The position numbers were made by a program, and so were the translations under genes. Shown here in pieces: positions 36,251 through 44,529 of a stretch of DNA of 44,529 nucleotides. Within the stretch, counting starts at the first letter, position 1, and each line of letters starts with the position of its first letter. The stretch spans positions 1-44,529 of the forward strand of contig CAZTCR010000026.1 of assembly GCA_964612185.1 (NCBI GenBank), written 5' to 3'. Below the pieces are notes generated by a model. The model was not told the DNA's origin. It did not search any database and was given only the letters and a program-made list of their open reading frames with translations. The DNA is from UBA1447 sp964612185 (lineage in GTDB: Bacteria; Bacillota; Clostridia; Oscillospirales; Acutalibacteraceae).

Positions 36251-36273
36251 GGACGCCATATGTGGCGTCCGCG
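36247..36273 (+). repeat. GTAGGG palindromic element supplying a stop codon
   Basis: GTAGGGACGCCATATGTGGC followed by GTCCGCG: stem GGACGCCA (36251-36258) with TGGCGTCC (36263-36270), loop TATG. Its TAG is the stop of the QueG-like gene. No T-run follows, so it is not a terminator. Confidence 0.75.
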
Positions 36274-36295
36274 AATAAATTTTGGAGGAATAATC

Positions 36296-37384
36296 ATGTT
36301 GAAAGTCGGGTTTGTCGGGTTCGGCGGTATCGCGCAGGGGGCGCACAGCCCCGCATGGAAAAAGCTTTCAAATGCTTCTGTGGTTGCTGTTTGCGACATC
36401 AACCCGGAAAAGTTTGAAAAGGCGAAATCAATTTTTTCACCGGACATCAAATGCTACACAAGCTATGAGGAAATGATTGCTAAAGAAAGCCTTGATATCG
36501 TTGATGTTTGCACACCGAACTATCTGCACAGCCCTGTCGCGTGTTACGGCCTGAACCACGGTGTTAATGTGCTGTGTGAAAAGCCGGACTCCATCTGCGT
36601 TGCGGATGTTATCAAGATGCAGGAAGCCGAACAGGCATCCGGCAAGCGGCTGATGGTGATCCGGAACAACCGCTATACACAAGGTTCGCAGTACCTCAAG
36701 CACATCGTCGCGAGCGGGGAAGCGGGGGATATATACGCGGGCCGCTGCGGTTGGATACGCAAAAGGGGCATCCCCGGCAAGGGCGGCTGGTTTACCACCA
36801 AAGAACTTTCCGGCGGCGGCCCGCTGATTGATTTAGGCGTACATATGATTGACCTGGCGATTTACCTCATGGGTAACCCGAAAGCCGTCAGTGTTTCCGG
36901 CAGTACTTACAGCAAATTCGCGGACAGCGGCGACAAGGCGGACTCCGTACATGCCGCATTCGGCGAAGCTAAGGCCGACGGTGTATATGATGTGGAAGAT
37001 TTGGCGATTGGCTTTATCAAGTTCGACAACGGCGCGAGTTTGCAGATTGAGTGCAGCTGGGCGTCCAATATCAAAAAAGAAGGCACCTTTGTGGAGCTGC
37101 GCGGCACCCAAAAAGGGCTGGAATGGCATGGCGGCGTGATCAATATTTATGATGGCGGTAAAAATACAAAATTGGACCAAATAAAGTTCAACGCGAAAGC
37201 AAAAAAGTATGATTCCGGCATCGCGCACACCATGCACGGGCATGAGGCGAACATCCGCCACTTTGTGGATGTCATCACCAAAGGTACCGAACCGGTTTAT
37301 AAAATCGAACAGGGTGTCAATATGATTAAGATACTCACGGGGATTTACGAGTCGGCGGAGACGGGCAGGGAAGTAGTATTATAA
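36296..37384 (+). CDS. Gfo/Idh/MocA family oxidoreductase (second)
   Basis: 362 residues. Rossmann start LKVGFVGFGGIAQGAHSPAW, DVCTPNYLHSPVA, Lys96 in CEKPDSIC, and GGPLIDLGVHMIDLAIYLMG in the C-terminal domain with its conserved Asp and His. Typical of NAD(P)-dependent sugar dehydrogenases and of the NAD-dependent glycosidases that use the same fold. It is 13 bases upstream of a GH38 alpha-mannosidase, so it likely acts on a sugar released from the same glycan. ATG 36296 follows TGGAGGAA; the frame is open earlier but covers the palindromic element. Only distantly similar to the oxidoreductase at 2494. Confidence 0.9.
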   Translation: MLKVGFVGFGGIAQGAHSPAWKKLSNASVVAVCDINPEKFEKAKSIFSPDIKCYTSYEEMIAKESLDIVDVCTPNYLHSPVACYGLNHGVNVLCEKPDSICVADVIKMQEAEQASGKRLMVIRNNRYTQGSQYLKHIVASGEAGDIYAGRCGWIRKRGIPGKGGWFTTKELSGGGPLIDLGVHMIDLAIYLMGNPKAVSVSGSTYSKFADSGDKADSVHAAFGEAKADGVYDVEDLAIGFIKFDNGASLQIECSWASNIKKEGTFVELRGTQKGLEWHGGVINIYDGGKNTKLDQIKFNAKAKKYDSGIAHTMHGHEANIRHFVDVITKGTEPVYKIEQGVNMIKILTGIYESAETGREVVL

Positions 37385-37397
37385 AGGATTTGATAAT

Positions 37398-40300
37398 ATG
37401 CTTACAGACAAACAAATCGAGCGCATGCTCGGCAAACTCAAAAGGTTCGAGTCGATTATCGAGCCGTATATTTTTGAAAAGATAGGCGAAATCGACTGCG
37501 CCGCGTTTCAAACAACCGAGCAGTTCCATCATATCCCCGAAGCGTCGCTCTTCGCGCCGGTCCAAAAAGGCTGGCACTGGGGCGGGGAGGGCGCGTATTG
37601 CTGGTTCACCTCCCGGCTGACCGTTACACCGGAGATGGCGGGGCAGGACCTGTATATCCGCCCGAGCATCCAGGGGTACGAGGCACTGGTGTGGGTGAAT
37701 GGTGAGCCGTACGGTACTTTCTCCACCAAAATTGTCTTCACCGGTCACGGCAACCATTACTGCGACTTGATTAAAAAAGCGCCTGCAGCGGGCGAAACCA
37801 TTGATATCGCCGTTGAATACTACGCCGGCCATGCCTATAAGGGCTGCATGCCGCTGGAGGAGGAGCCGCTGCTGGATTACGACTTTGCATACAACGGCAT
37901 TGACATCTGCACCAAAAACGAAGAAATTCAGGCGTTCTATTTTGATTTGGTCACCCTCAATCAACTGGTCGAAATCTTGCCGGCAGACTCCTTCCGCCGC
38001 GCGGAGGTTGTGAACGCGCTTTATAAAATGCACGAGGTGTTGTATTATTCTGTCGCGGACACCGATTGGCAGACATTTATCGGCGCCATACGGGAAGCAA
38101 AACCGTTTATGAAAAAAGCGCTCGGCGTCAAAAATGCAGAAGGAGCGCCGTTTGCGGCGGTTATCGGCCATTCGCACATGGATACGGCTTGGCTGTGGCA
38201 TATTGACGAGACCATAAAGAAATGCGCGCGCACTTATTCCAACCAGGTCAGCCTCATGGAGCAGTACCCGGAATATAAGTTTATCCAAAGTTCCGCCTGC
38301 CACGGGGATATGATTTTAACCCATTACCCGCAGCTGTTTGAACGCATCAAGGCGCTCGTCGCCCAGGGGCGGTATGAGCCCAACGGTGGGGTGTGGGTGG
38401 AATGCGACTGCAACATCACCTCTGGTGAATCCATGGTGCGGCAGTTCCTGTGGGGGCAGCGCTTCACACGCAAACACTTTCACTACACATCCAACTGCTT
38501 CTGGCTGCCGGACACCTTCGGTTACAGCGCCGCGATTCCGCAGATTATGAAAAGCTGCGGTGTGGACTACTTTTTAACGACCAAAATCGGCTGGAACGAT
38601 ACCAACGCCTTCCCGTACGACACCTTCTACTGGCAGGGGCTTGACGGCACAAAGGTGTTTGCGCACTTCAACACCACCCACTGCTTCCCGGACGCGGCAA
38701 CGCTTACCGGTCAGCTTAAAGACGGCTACGCCGGCACCGTGCGCGAAACTACCGTGACGGACAAGCGCATCTGCGCCTACGGTTTCGGTGACGGCGGCGG
38801 CGGCCCGCAGTTTGAAATGATTGAACTCGCTAAACGCTGTACAGATTTGAACGGTGTACCCCGGGCGGAGCACATGCTCGTTGGCGACGCGATGAAACTC
38901 ATCGAAGAAACGGCTGTCAATCCGAATACTTTCACGGGCGAGCTGTACCTGGAGCTGCACCGCGGCACGCTGACCAACCAGCACATCATCAAACGCAACA
39001 ACCGCAAGGCGGAGTTTGCTCTGCGCGATTTGGAATTTTTCACCGTGAATGAGGCGGTCAAAAATGGCGATATTGCCGCAAATACGGCGGTCGAGCCGCT
39101 GTACCGGTTGATGCTCATCAACCAGTTCCATGACATACTGCCCGGCACTTGCATCCCAAAAGCGCATATCCAGTCCAACAAAGAAACGACGGAAATTATC
39201 GAAACCTCCGCAAAACTCATAGCGGACATAACCGCGTCTTCCGCTACGGAAAGCGTTACGCTGACCAACACGCTGTCTTTTGCACGGACAACGCCGGTTT
39301 TTATCGACTACACACATGGGTATATTGTGGAAGGCGATTACAAGCAACAGCTGTATACGGATTTGGATGGCAAAGTTAAGCTGATTGTCAGCGGTGTCAC
39401 CATCCCGGCCTTCTCATCCGTTACACTCAAACTTGTCCGCGGTACCGTCAGCGCGCTTTCGGCCTTTACACTTTGCGGCAACTGTGTAATGACGCCGTTC
39501 GCAAAGGTTGAGTTTGACAAACGGGGCTGCATTTCATCTTTTGTTGACACGCGCATTGACCGCGAACTCTGCGGTGAAGGCTATCCGCTCAACACTTTCC
39601 TTATTGCCGAGGATGTGCCGAAAGCCTGGGACAACTGGGATTTGGACGCGGACATCGAATGTAAATTCAAGGATAACGCAGAGCTTATCAGCCGCGAGAT
39701 ATACTCGCAGGGCGAGGCGGCGCTGATTTTACGCAGCAAATACAAATTGACGGAAAAATCAACTGGTACGCAGGATATGTTCTTTTTTGCCGACACGGCG
39801 GAAGTTCGCTTTGACACCGTGATGGACTGGCAGGACGACCACCGTTTCCTCAAGGCGGCATTTGACACAAGCGTAATGCAGGATTTTGCGCGGTGCGAGG
39901 TGCAGTTCGGCTTTGTCAAGCGTCCGACCACAAGAAACAACAGTTTGGAAAAAGCAAAGTTTGAGGTGCTCAACCATAAATACACCGACCTTTCGGAGGC
40001 ACGCTACGGCGTGGCCATCCTCAACGACTGCAAGTACGCCATTTCGCTCGAAGGCGGCAAAATGCGCCTGTCCCTGCACAAGGGCGGCAACCGGCCGGAT
40101 TTCCGCGGGGACAAGGGTTTGCACCGCTGCGTTTATTCCTTTTTACCGCACAACAGCGGCTTCGGGGTGGAAAGTGTCATCAAACCGGCCTATGAACTCA
40201 ATGTGCCGCCGGTTGTCACACCCGGCGAATATAAAACAACACAACTCGTCGAGGTGGCAGCCGACAATATCATGGTTGAAGCCATAAAACCCTGTGAGGA

Positions 40301-40499
40301 CTGTGAGCGCGCGTTTATCGTACGCATGTATGACGCCGAGGGCGCGTATACCCGCACAGATGTCAAGCTTTTTGCCGGCGCGAAATCTGCCGAAATCACC
40401 AACATGCTCGAAGAAACGCTGGAAGTTCTGCCGGATGTGGCGGCGGTCAACCTTCAATTCCGTCCGTTTGAGATTAAAACATTAAAGATTTATTATTAA
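37398..40499 (+). CDS. GH38 alpha-mannosidase
   Basis: 1033 residues, the usual length for cytoplasmic bacterial GH38 enzymes, and no signal peptide. Seen: the N-terminal beta-sandwich (EGAYCWFTSRLTVTPEM), the zinc HxD pair in GHSHMDTAWLWHIDET (His260, Asp262), the retaining nucleophile Asp372 in FWLPDTFGYSAAIPQI, and GFGDGGGGPQFEM for the third metal region. The C-terminal beta domains are complete. It hydrolyses alpha-mannosides taken up as oligosaccharides. AAAGGA precedes ATG 37398. With the neighbouring dehydrogenase, esterase and nearby fucosidase it suggests use of host or plant glycans. No transporter is in the window. Confidence 0.94.
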   Translation: MLTDKQIERMLGKLKRFESIIEPYIFEKIGEIDCAAFQTTEQFHHIPEASLFAPVQKGWHWGGEGAYCWFTSRLTVTPEMAGQDLYIRPSIQGYEALVWVNGEPYGTFSTKIVFTGHGNHYCDLIKKAPAAGETIDIAVEYYAGHAYKGCMPLEEEPLLDYDFAYNGIDICTKNEEIQAFYFDLVTLNQLVEILPADSFRRAEVVNALYKMHEVLYYSVADTDWQTFIGAIREAKPFMKKALGVKNAEGAPFAAVIGHSHMDTAWLWHIDETIKKCARTYSNQVSLMEQYPEYKFIQSSACHGDMILTHYPQLFERIKALVAQGRYEPNGGVWVECDCNITSGESMVRQFLWGQRFTRKHFHYTSNCFWLPDTFGYSAAIPQIMKSCGVDYFLTTKIGWNDTNAFPYDTFYWQGLDGTKVFAHFNTTHCFPDAATLTGQLKDGYAGTVRETTVTDKRICAYGFGDGGGGPQFEMIELAKRCTDLNGVPRAEHMLVGDAMKLIEETAVNPNTFTGELYLELHRGTLTNQHIIKRNNRKAEFALRDLEFFTVNEAVKNGDIAANTAVEPLYRLMLINQFHDILPGTCIPKAHIQSNKETTEIIETSAKLIADITASSATESVTLTNTLSFARTTPVFIDYTHGYIVEGDYKQQLYTDLDGKVKLIVSGVTIPAFSSVTLKLVRGTVSALSAFTLCGNCVMTPFAKVEFDKRGCISSFVDTRIDRELCGEGYPLNTFLIAEDVPKAWDNWDLDADIECKFKDNAELISREIYSQGEAALILRSKYKLTEKSTGTQDMFFFADTAEVRFDTVMDWQDDHRFLKAAFDTSVMQDFARCEVQFGFVKRPTTRNNSLEKAKFEVLNHKYTDLSEARYGVAILNDCKYAISLEGGKMRLSLHKGGNRPDFRGDKGLHRCVYSFLPHNSGFGVESVIKPAYELNVPPVVTPGEYKTTQLVEVAADNIMVEAIKPCEDCERAFIVRMYDAEGAYTRTDVKLFAGAKSAEITNMLEETLEVLPDVAAVNLQFRPFEIKTLKIYY

Positions 40500-40502
40500 T
40501 TT

Positions 40503-40549
40503 GTACGGAACGCTCCCCCGCGACGGGGATTACCCCCTGTGTCGTTCCG
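40503..40549 (+). repeat. Composite palindrome between mannosidase and esterase genes
   Basis: Outer arms CGGAACG (40506-40512) and CGTTCCG (40543-40549), enclosing a separate CCCCG-CGA-CGGGG hairpin and the word CCCCTGTGT. The outer part resembles the GGAACAAC variant translated in sipW at 7730-7757, apparently interrupted by a second short palindrome. Confidence 0.55.
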
Positions 40550-40570
40550 CTGAAGGGAAGGTCACTTCGT

Positions 40571-41314
40571 ATGAAAACCGAACAATTCACCCTGCCAAAC
40601 GGCAGCGATATTACCCTCACCAGCTATATTCTGGACACCTCCGAGGAGATGCCCAACATGAAAATCCGCCCCGCGGTGCTGGTATGCCCGGGCGGTGGGT
40701 ATAAATTCTGTTCCGACCGGGAAGCGGAGCCGATTGCCATGGTTTTTTTGGCACAGGGCTATAACGCCTTTGTGCTGCGCTACTCTATCGGTGAGGGCAA
40801 GGCCAAGTTCCCGCGCCCGTTGGAGGATGCGGAAGCGGCGCTTGAACTCATTCGCGCCAACGCGGCAAAATGGTCGGTGGACAAAGACAAAATCGCCGTT
40901 ATCGGCTTTTCCGCCGGCGGGCATCTCGCCGCCGCGCTGGCAACCATGGGCAGGGTACGGCCCAATGCCGTTATTTTGGGTTACGCCTGCATTCTGTCGT
41001 CCATGAGCGCAATTTTGGCGGAACCGGTACCTTCAGTGGATGAATATGTAGACGCGAAAACACCGCCGGCCTTTATTTTTGCGAGCAGTGAAGACACATC
41101 TGTGCCGATTGAAAACTCGCTCGCATTTGCCGCCGCGCTGGACAAAGCGAAGGTCCGTTTTGAAATGCATATATTTGAAAAAGGCCGGCATGGCTTTTCG
41201 CTTGCAACGCCGGTTGTATGCCGCGACCACGCTGCGCGGGAGGCAAACCGGTTCGCGCTGCCGTGGTTTGAACTGTGCGTTACCTGGCTAAACGATCTTT
41301 TTGAAATTGCCTGA
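40571..41314 (+). CDS. Alpha/beta hydrolase, acetyl-esterase type
   Basis: 247 residues, cytoplasmic. Oxyanion-side motif CPGGGYKFCSDREAE, nucleophile Ser114 in GFSAGGHLAA, acid Asp175 in SSEDTSVP and His207 in GRHGFSLA form a complete catalytic triad. The pattern is that of small carbohydrate esterases annotated as acetyl-xylan or endo-xylanase-B-like esterases. Following a GH38 gene, it may deacetylate the same sugar substrate. GAAGGGAAGG lies upstream of ATG 40571. It ends before a strong bidirectional terminator. Confidence 0.88.
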   Translation: MKTEQFTLPNGSDITLTSYILDTSEEMPNMKIRPAVLVCPGGGYKFCSDREAEPIAMVFLAQGYNAFVLRYSIGEGKAKFPRPLEDAEAALELIRANAAKWSVDKDKIAVIGFSAGGHLAAALATMGRVRPNAVILGYACILSSMSAILAEPVPSVDEYVDAKTPPAFIFASSEDTSVPIENSLAFAAALDKAKVRFEMHIFEKGRHGFSLATPVVCRDHAAREANRFALPWFELCVTWLNDLFEIA

Positions 41315-41324
41315 AAAAACAAAA

Positions 41325-41372
41325 ATCACCCCGGGTTACAGCTTCTCTGTAATTCGGGGTGATCCCTTTTTT
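41325..41372. terminator. Bidirectional rho-independent terminator
   Basis: 17-bp stem (41325-41341 with 41347-41363, two G-T pairs, loop CTTCT). It has T residues after it on the plus strand (41367-41372) and an A-rich stretch before it that reads as T on the minus strand. It separates the convergent esterase and tRNA nucleotidyltransferase genes. Confidence 0.93.
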
Positions 41373-41379
41373 ATGATGA

Positions 41380-42723
41380 TTATTTCGCGGGTTTGATGAA
41401 ATCCTTCGCCGCGGCAAGCAGCGCTTCCCTCGTGTTTTCCAATTTATCATCCGCAACAGCGTCAAACAAGCGCTCAAGCATTATCCCGACACCCTTGCCC
41501 GGCGCGATGCCGATACCGATTAAATCATTGCCGCTTACTTTCAAATCAGTAATTTTGAGGCAGACACCCTGCTCCAGCAGCGTGTTCAGGCGCGCTTCCA
41601 GTTCATCCACCTTGGCAGCCTTGCCGGCCATCGCGGGGGAAAGGGACAGCAAATCTGACTTTTTAACAAGCAGGAACTTTCTAAACAGCGGTTCGCCGAG
41701 TTTGGTGAGCCACTTTTTCAGCGCTTTGGGGTCATCAAAAACCGGTATATCGTGATAACGGATAAGCTGTGACACTTCCTCCGTAAACCGTTTACTGAAC
41801 TTAAGCCGGTTGAGTACCGCTAAAGCGATTTCTTCCCCCGCGGCCGCGTGACCGTGGAAACAGCCGATGCCCTTATCATCCAGCGTAAAACACGCCGGTT
41901 TGCCGCTGTCATGCAGGAGCATGGTCATGCGCAGTTCGGGCTCATTTTTAACAATTGACACGCTGTGCGCGATATGTTCGTAGACATCATAAATGTGCTT
42001 ATGGTCATCATGCTGGTCAAATTTGTCGGTAATCGTCAATTCCGGGATAATTTGGAAAATGACTTCTCTGAAGTCCAGCAGGATGCGTTCCACGGCTTTG
42101 CCCCGCAGGAGTTTAAGCAGTTCCGCCTGTATCCGCTCCGCCGCGATATGCTTGAGCAGGTTCCGGTTTTGCAGGATGCTCTGAGCGGTCGCGGGTTCAA
42201 TATCAAAATCGAGTGTGCTCGCAAATCGCAGTGCCCGCAATATCCGCAGCGCGTCCTCGCCAAAGCGGGCATCCGGGCTGCCCACACAGCGGATAATCTT
42301 ATTCTCTATGTCCGCCATGCCGCCGAAACCGTCGATGATACCGTCCTTGGGGGAATATGCCAGCGCGTTGATGGTAAAATCCCGGCGGCTTAAATCAAGC
42401 AGCAAGTCGTGTGTGAACTCCACCGTGTCCGGCCGGCGGTTGTCCGTATACGCGCCGTCGATGCGGAAGGTGGTGATTTCCATGGACAGTCCGTCCAGTA
42501 CAACGGTCAAAGTGCCGTGTTTGATGCCGGTTTCAATGACCTTGTTGCCGCGGAAAGCCCGCGCGATTTCCGCCGGCTTCGCCTGGGTGGAAACATCCCA
42601 GTCAAACGGGGTTTTGCCCATGACGCTGTCCCGCACGCAGCCGCCCACAACAAAGGTTTTAAAGCCTTCAGCGGCGAGGATGTCGATGACCGTTTTTACT
42701 TGGGGGGGCAGATTAATTTGCAT
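41380..42723 (-). CDS. cca: CCA tRNA nucleotidyltransferase (polyA polymerase family, HD domain)
   Basis: 447 residues. Adds or repairs the 3' CCA end of tRNAs. Seen: GGCVRDSVMGKTPFDWDVST with the metal Asp41/Asp43 pair, ETGIKHGTLTVVLDG, RRDFTINALAY, and the DGFGGMADIENKIIRCVG linker. RFGEDALRILRALRFAS is the nucleotide-recognition region (family EDxxR), and a C-terminal HD domain has MLLHDSGKP. The start is ATG 42723, with TGAGGA upstream on the minus strand; a GTG five codons earlier is possible. This is a class II bacterial CCA enzyme with an HD extension, a housekeeping gene unrelated to the neighbouring loci. Whether it both adds C and A cannot be told from sequence. Confidence 0.93.
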   Translation of the reverse strand: MQINLPPQVKTVIDILAAEGFKTFVVGGCVRDSVMGKTPFDWDVSTQAKPAEIARAFRGNKVIETGIKHGTLTVVLDGLSMEITTFRIDGAYTDNRRPDTVEFTHDLLLDLSRRDFTINALAYSPKDGIIDGFGGMADIENKIIRCVGSPDARFGEDALRILRALRFASTLDFDIEPATAQSILQNRNLLKHIAAERIQAELLKLLRGKAVERILLDFREVIFQIIPELTITDKFDQHDDHKHIYDVYEHIAHSVSIVKNEPELRMTMLLHDSGKPACFTLDDKGIGCFHGHAAAGEEIALAVLNRLKFSKRFTEEVSQLIRYHDIPVFDDPKALKKWLTKLGEPLFRKFLLVKKSDLLSLSPAMAGKAAKVDELEARLNTLLEQGVCLKITDLKVSGNDLIGIGIAPGKGVGIMLERLFDAVADDKLENTREALLAAAKDFIKPAK

Positions 42724-42756
42724 AATAAGTATCCTCACAACAATTGCCTGCTGACA

Positions 42757-42785
42757 TTGTCAATTTTAGCACAGCAATATATAAT
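42757..42785 (+). promoter_or_regulatory. Sigma-A promoter of the DUF1653 gene
   Basis: TTGTCA (42757-42762), 17-base spacer, TATAAT (42780-42785), about 70 bases before ATG 42858. The overlapping minus-strand TTGACA could serve the divergent cca gene, though no good -10 follows it. Confidence 0.8.
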
Positions 42786-42857
42786 GTTCAAGGGGGCGCA
42801 GCGGCAACCTGTGTTCGTCCGAATTTTAAGATCCAACACGAAAGGGTGAAACAGATT

Positions 42858-43070
42858 ATGGGAACGATTAAGCCCGGAAAATACCGGCATTTCAAAGGCG
42901 GGGAGTACGAAGTCCTTTTTACCGCGAAACATTCCGAAACACTGGAAGAAATGGTGGTCTATAAAGCGCTGTACGGCGAAATGGGTTGCTGGGTACGCCC
43001 TGCCGCCATGTGGAACGAAACCGTGGAATATGAGGGTAAAACCGTCAGGCGCTTTACAATGATGGAATAG
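42858..43070 (+). CDS. DUF1653 family protein
   Basis: 70-residue cytoplasmic protein. KPGKYRHFKGGEYEVLFTAK, EEMVVYKALYG and CWVRPAAMWNETVE match the compact DUF1653 fold (GxYxHfKG...Vv.A.hset.e..VvYr.lyg...WVRP...F.e.V). Function unknown in the family. ATG 42858 is chosen over an upstream start because homologues begin here and AAAGGG lies before it. It has its own promoter and converges with the fucosidase gene, with only three bases between the stops and no terminator visible. Confidence 0.9.
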   Translation: MGTIKPGKYRHFKGGEYEVLFTAKHSETLEEMVVYKALYGEMGCWVRPAAMWNETVEYEGKTVRRFTMME

Positions 43071-43073
43071 CTG

Positions 43074-44498
43074 TTAATACGCCTCGAATTTTGATATGGT
43101 CGCAAAACAGCGCGTGCTTTCGATAACAAGCTTTATGCGCCGCATGCGCATTTCATCAAACCGGCAGATGCGTTTGTAGCCGATGACAGTGCCTTCCGCC
43201 AGCTGTTTCCATTTGCCGTCGATTTCCGCATACAGGCTGAAGCTTTCAATTTGCTGCCCCGTGCGGATATGCTCGCCCAGCACCACTTTGTTGATATCGT
43301 AATCATCGCCCAGGTCAATCATCAGCCATGGCTCGTCCGGGTTCATACCGGAATGCCAGTAATCGTCCTTGCTGCCCAGTGCCATTTGCGCGCTATGCGC
43401 GTCATCCAGGCAGCAGGAAGCGGTCATAACGGAATCTTCCGCCAGGTTTTCGTTAAAATCAATCGATAATTGCGCGCCCAACGCCGCGAGCATGTCGGCA
43501 TCCCGCTCATGAATCAAGCCTTCCTTGGTGGGCGGAATATTCAGTAAAAACGCGGCATTCGCACCGACGGAGCTGTAATAGATGTCCAGCAGTTTGGACA
43601 GCGGCTTGACGCCGATATCATCGCTCGCATGGTAGAACCAGCCCTTGCGGATGGAAACATCCACCTCCGCCGGGTACCAAATCAGGCGGCCGGCGTTTTT
43701 GATGGACTTGCGGCTGCCGATATCCAGTTCGGTAAAGTTGATTTTCTTCGGTATCTTGCCATGCTCTTGCTGAGAGGCGGAGGCGATGACTTCGTGACTG
43801 CTGTAATAGTAAGGCACAACGCTCCACTCGGACTTTCTGCACACGCCTGCCTCGTTGCCGCACCAGCGGACATCCGGACCGCAGATGGAAATGACGGCGC
43901 CGGGTTGGAGTTCGCGGATAATCTCATAATAGCCTTCCCAGTCATATTCCTGCTTTTTGCCCTTCTTGCCTTCACCGCACGCGCCGTCAAACCAGACACA
44001 AAAGATATCGCCGTAATGCGTGAGCAGTTCCGTCAGTTGATTCTTAAAATATTTATTATATGCCTCACCCTCGCCGTAGCGGGGGTCGTGTTTGTCCCAG
44101 GGGGAAAGGTAGACGCCGAATTTGATGCCGTATTCCCGGCAGGCGTCCGCCGCCTCTTTAACCACATCGCCTTTGCCGCCCTTCCAGGGGCTGAACTTGA
44201 CGCTGTGGTCGGTATAGGCGCTCGGCCACAGGCAGAAGCCGTCGTGGTGTTTGCAGGTCAATATCATCGCGCGCATACCCGCCGTTTTAATGGTGCGCAC
44301 CCATTGCCTGGCATCCAGCTTGGTTGGCTCAAAGATTTCCGGGGATTCATACCCTGAGCCCCATTCGGAGTTGGAGAAGGTGTTTACACCAAAATGCATG
44401 AAGGCGTAAAACTCCAGTTCCTGCCATTTCAGCTGCCGTTCGCTGGGCACCACCTTGGACGCCATTTCGATGATTTGATCCATTTTGCTGTTTTTCAT
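43074..44498 (-). CDS. GH29 alpha-L-fucosidase with C-terminal discoidin-like domain
   Basis: 474 residues. Retaining exo-fucosidase. Seen: FYAFMHFGVNTFSNSEWGSG at the barrel start, AMILTCKHHDGFCLWPSAYT (family KHHDGF), GIKFGVYLSPWD, and the nucleophile Asp171 in VWFDGACGEG. A C-terminal beta-sandwich (EPWLMIDLGDDYDINKVVLG) resembles F5/8-type or the usual GH29 lectin-like domain. No signal peptide, so cytoplasmic, acting on imported fucosides. The start ATG 44498 has GGAG nine bases upstream on the minus strand. The upstream promoter lies outside the window. Confidence 0.93.
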   Translation of the reverse strand: MKNSKMDQIIEMASKVVPSERQLKWQELEFYAFMHFGVNTFSNSEWGSGYESPEIFEPTKLDARQWVRTIKTAGMRAMILTCKHHDGFCLWPSAYTDHSVKFSPWKGGKGDVVKEAADACREYGIKFGVYLSPWDKHDPRYGEGEAYNKYFKNQLTELLTHYGDIFCVWFDGACGEGKKGKKQEYDWEGYYEIIRELQPGAVISICGPDVRWCGNEAGVCRKSEWSVVPYYYSSHEVIASASQQEHGKIPKKINFTELDIGSRKSIKNAGRLIWYPAEVDVSIRKGWFYHASDDIGVKPLSKLLDIYYSSVGANAAFLLNIPPTKEGLIHERDADMLAALGAQLSIDFNENLAEDSVMTASCCLDDAHSAQMALGSKDDYWHSGMNPDEPWLMIDLGDDYDINKVVLGEHIRTGQQIESFSLYAEIDGKWKQLAEGTVIGYKRICRFDEMRMRRIKLVIESTRCFATISKFEAY

Positions 44499-44529
44499 TT
44501 TTTGTTGCTCCTGCCAAATTAGATTTTAG

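Noticed and set aside
42786..42822. Another palindromic element in the DUF1653 leader (GGGGGCGC...TGTTCGTCCG)
   Set aside because: The arms do not pair well without assuming an insertion; similarity to the family may be chance.

Overview
The window looks like a chromosomal segment from an anaerobic Gram-positive bacterium, most likely an uncultured member of the Clostridia (Firmicutes). The grounds are strong AGGAGG-type ribosome sites with frequent TTG starts, three SipW/ER-type signal peptidases with short 'AWF'-type substrates, a DUF1653 protein, and intracellular-type GH38 and GH29 glycosidases. No rRNA, tRNA, CRISPR array, transposase or phage gene was found, so the taxonomic placement is inference.

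Layout. (1) 27-3489, plus strand: a nucleoside and methylthioribose salvage group (purine nucleoside phosphorylase, MtnA-type isomerase, GNAT acetyltransferase) followed by a Gfo/Idh/MocA oxidoreductase, closed by a clear intrinsic terminator at 3504-3530. (2) 3823-35548, plus strand: a 31.7-kb surface and secretion locus. It starts behind a candidate promoter with a degenerate EAL-domain protein. It continues with a TasA/camelysin-like membrane protein, a SipW-type substrate, and an ER-type signal peptidase with a long coiled-coil and acidic tail. Next come a membrane-anchored McrB-like AAA+ ATPase, a DUF2357-like protein carrying a helix of about 590 residues, and a 5188-residue secreted GLUG/beta-helix protein. 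The 3' part holds four more SipW-type substrates interleaved with two more ER-type signal peptidases, and two single-pass proteins that share an extracytoplasmic domain. (3) 35573-41314, plus strand: a ferredoxin-like QueG-related protein, a second Gfo/Idh/MocA enzyme, a GH38 alpha-mannosidase and an alpha/beta esterase, ending in a bidirectional terminator. (4) 41380-44498: tRNA nucleotidyltransferase (minus), DUF1653 protein (plus), GH29 alpha-L-fucosidase (minus).

How the parts may work together. In region 2 the three signal peptidases (Ser-His, not Ser-Lys) probably mature the small 'AWF' substrates, which by analogy with TasA/CalY would be fibre or matrix subunits. The giant protein is probably the adhesin or scaffold of the same surface structure. 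The AAA+ protein and its DUF2357 partner resemble the two halves of a McrBC-type system, but the ATPase is anchored in the membrane and the partner has a very long charged helix where relatives carry a nuclease. This suggests a non-restriction role at the membrane, such as a scaffold or motor. The cytoplasmic portions of the signal peptidase and of the 764-residue protein are also coiled-coil plus extreme acidic tracts. I know of no published description of this combination, and it is the best candidate here for an undescribed system.

A second theme is a family of short palindromic elements that begin GTAGGG followed by an inverted repeat. Copies lie between genes, supply a stop codon, and are translated in frame inside the low-complexity linkers of two proteins of region 2. 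The spacers around the first signal peptidase are unusually rich in hairpins and three-way-junction folds.
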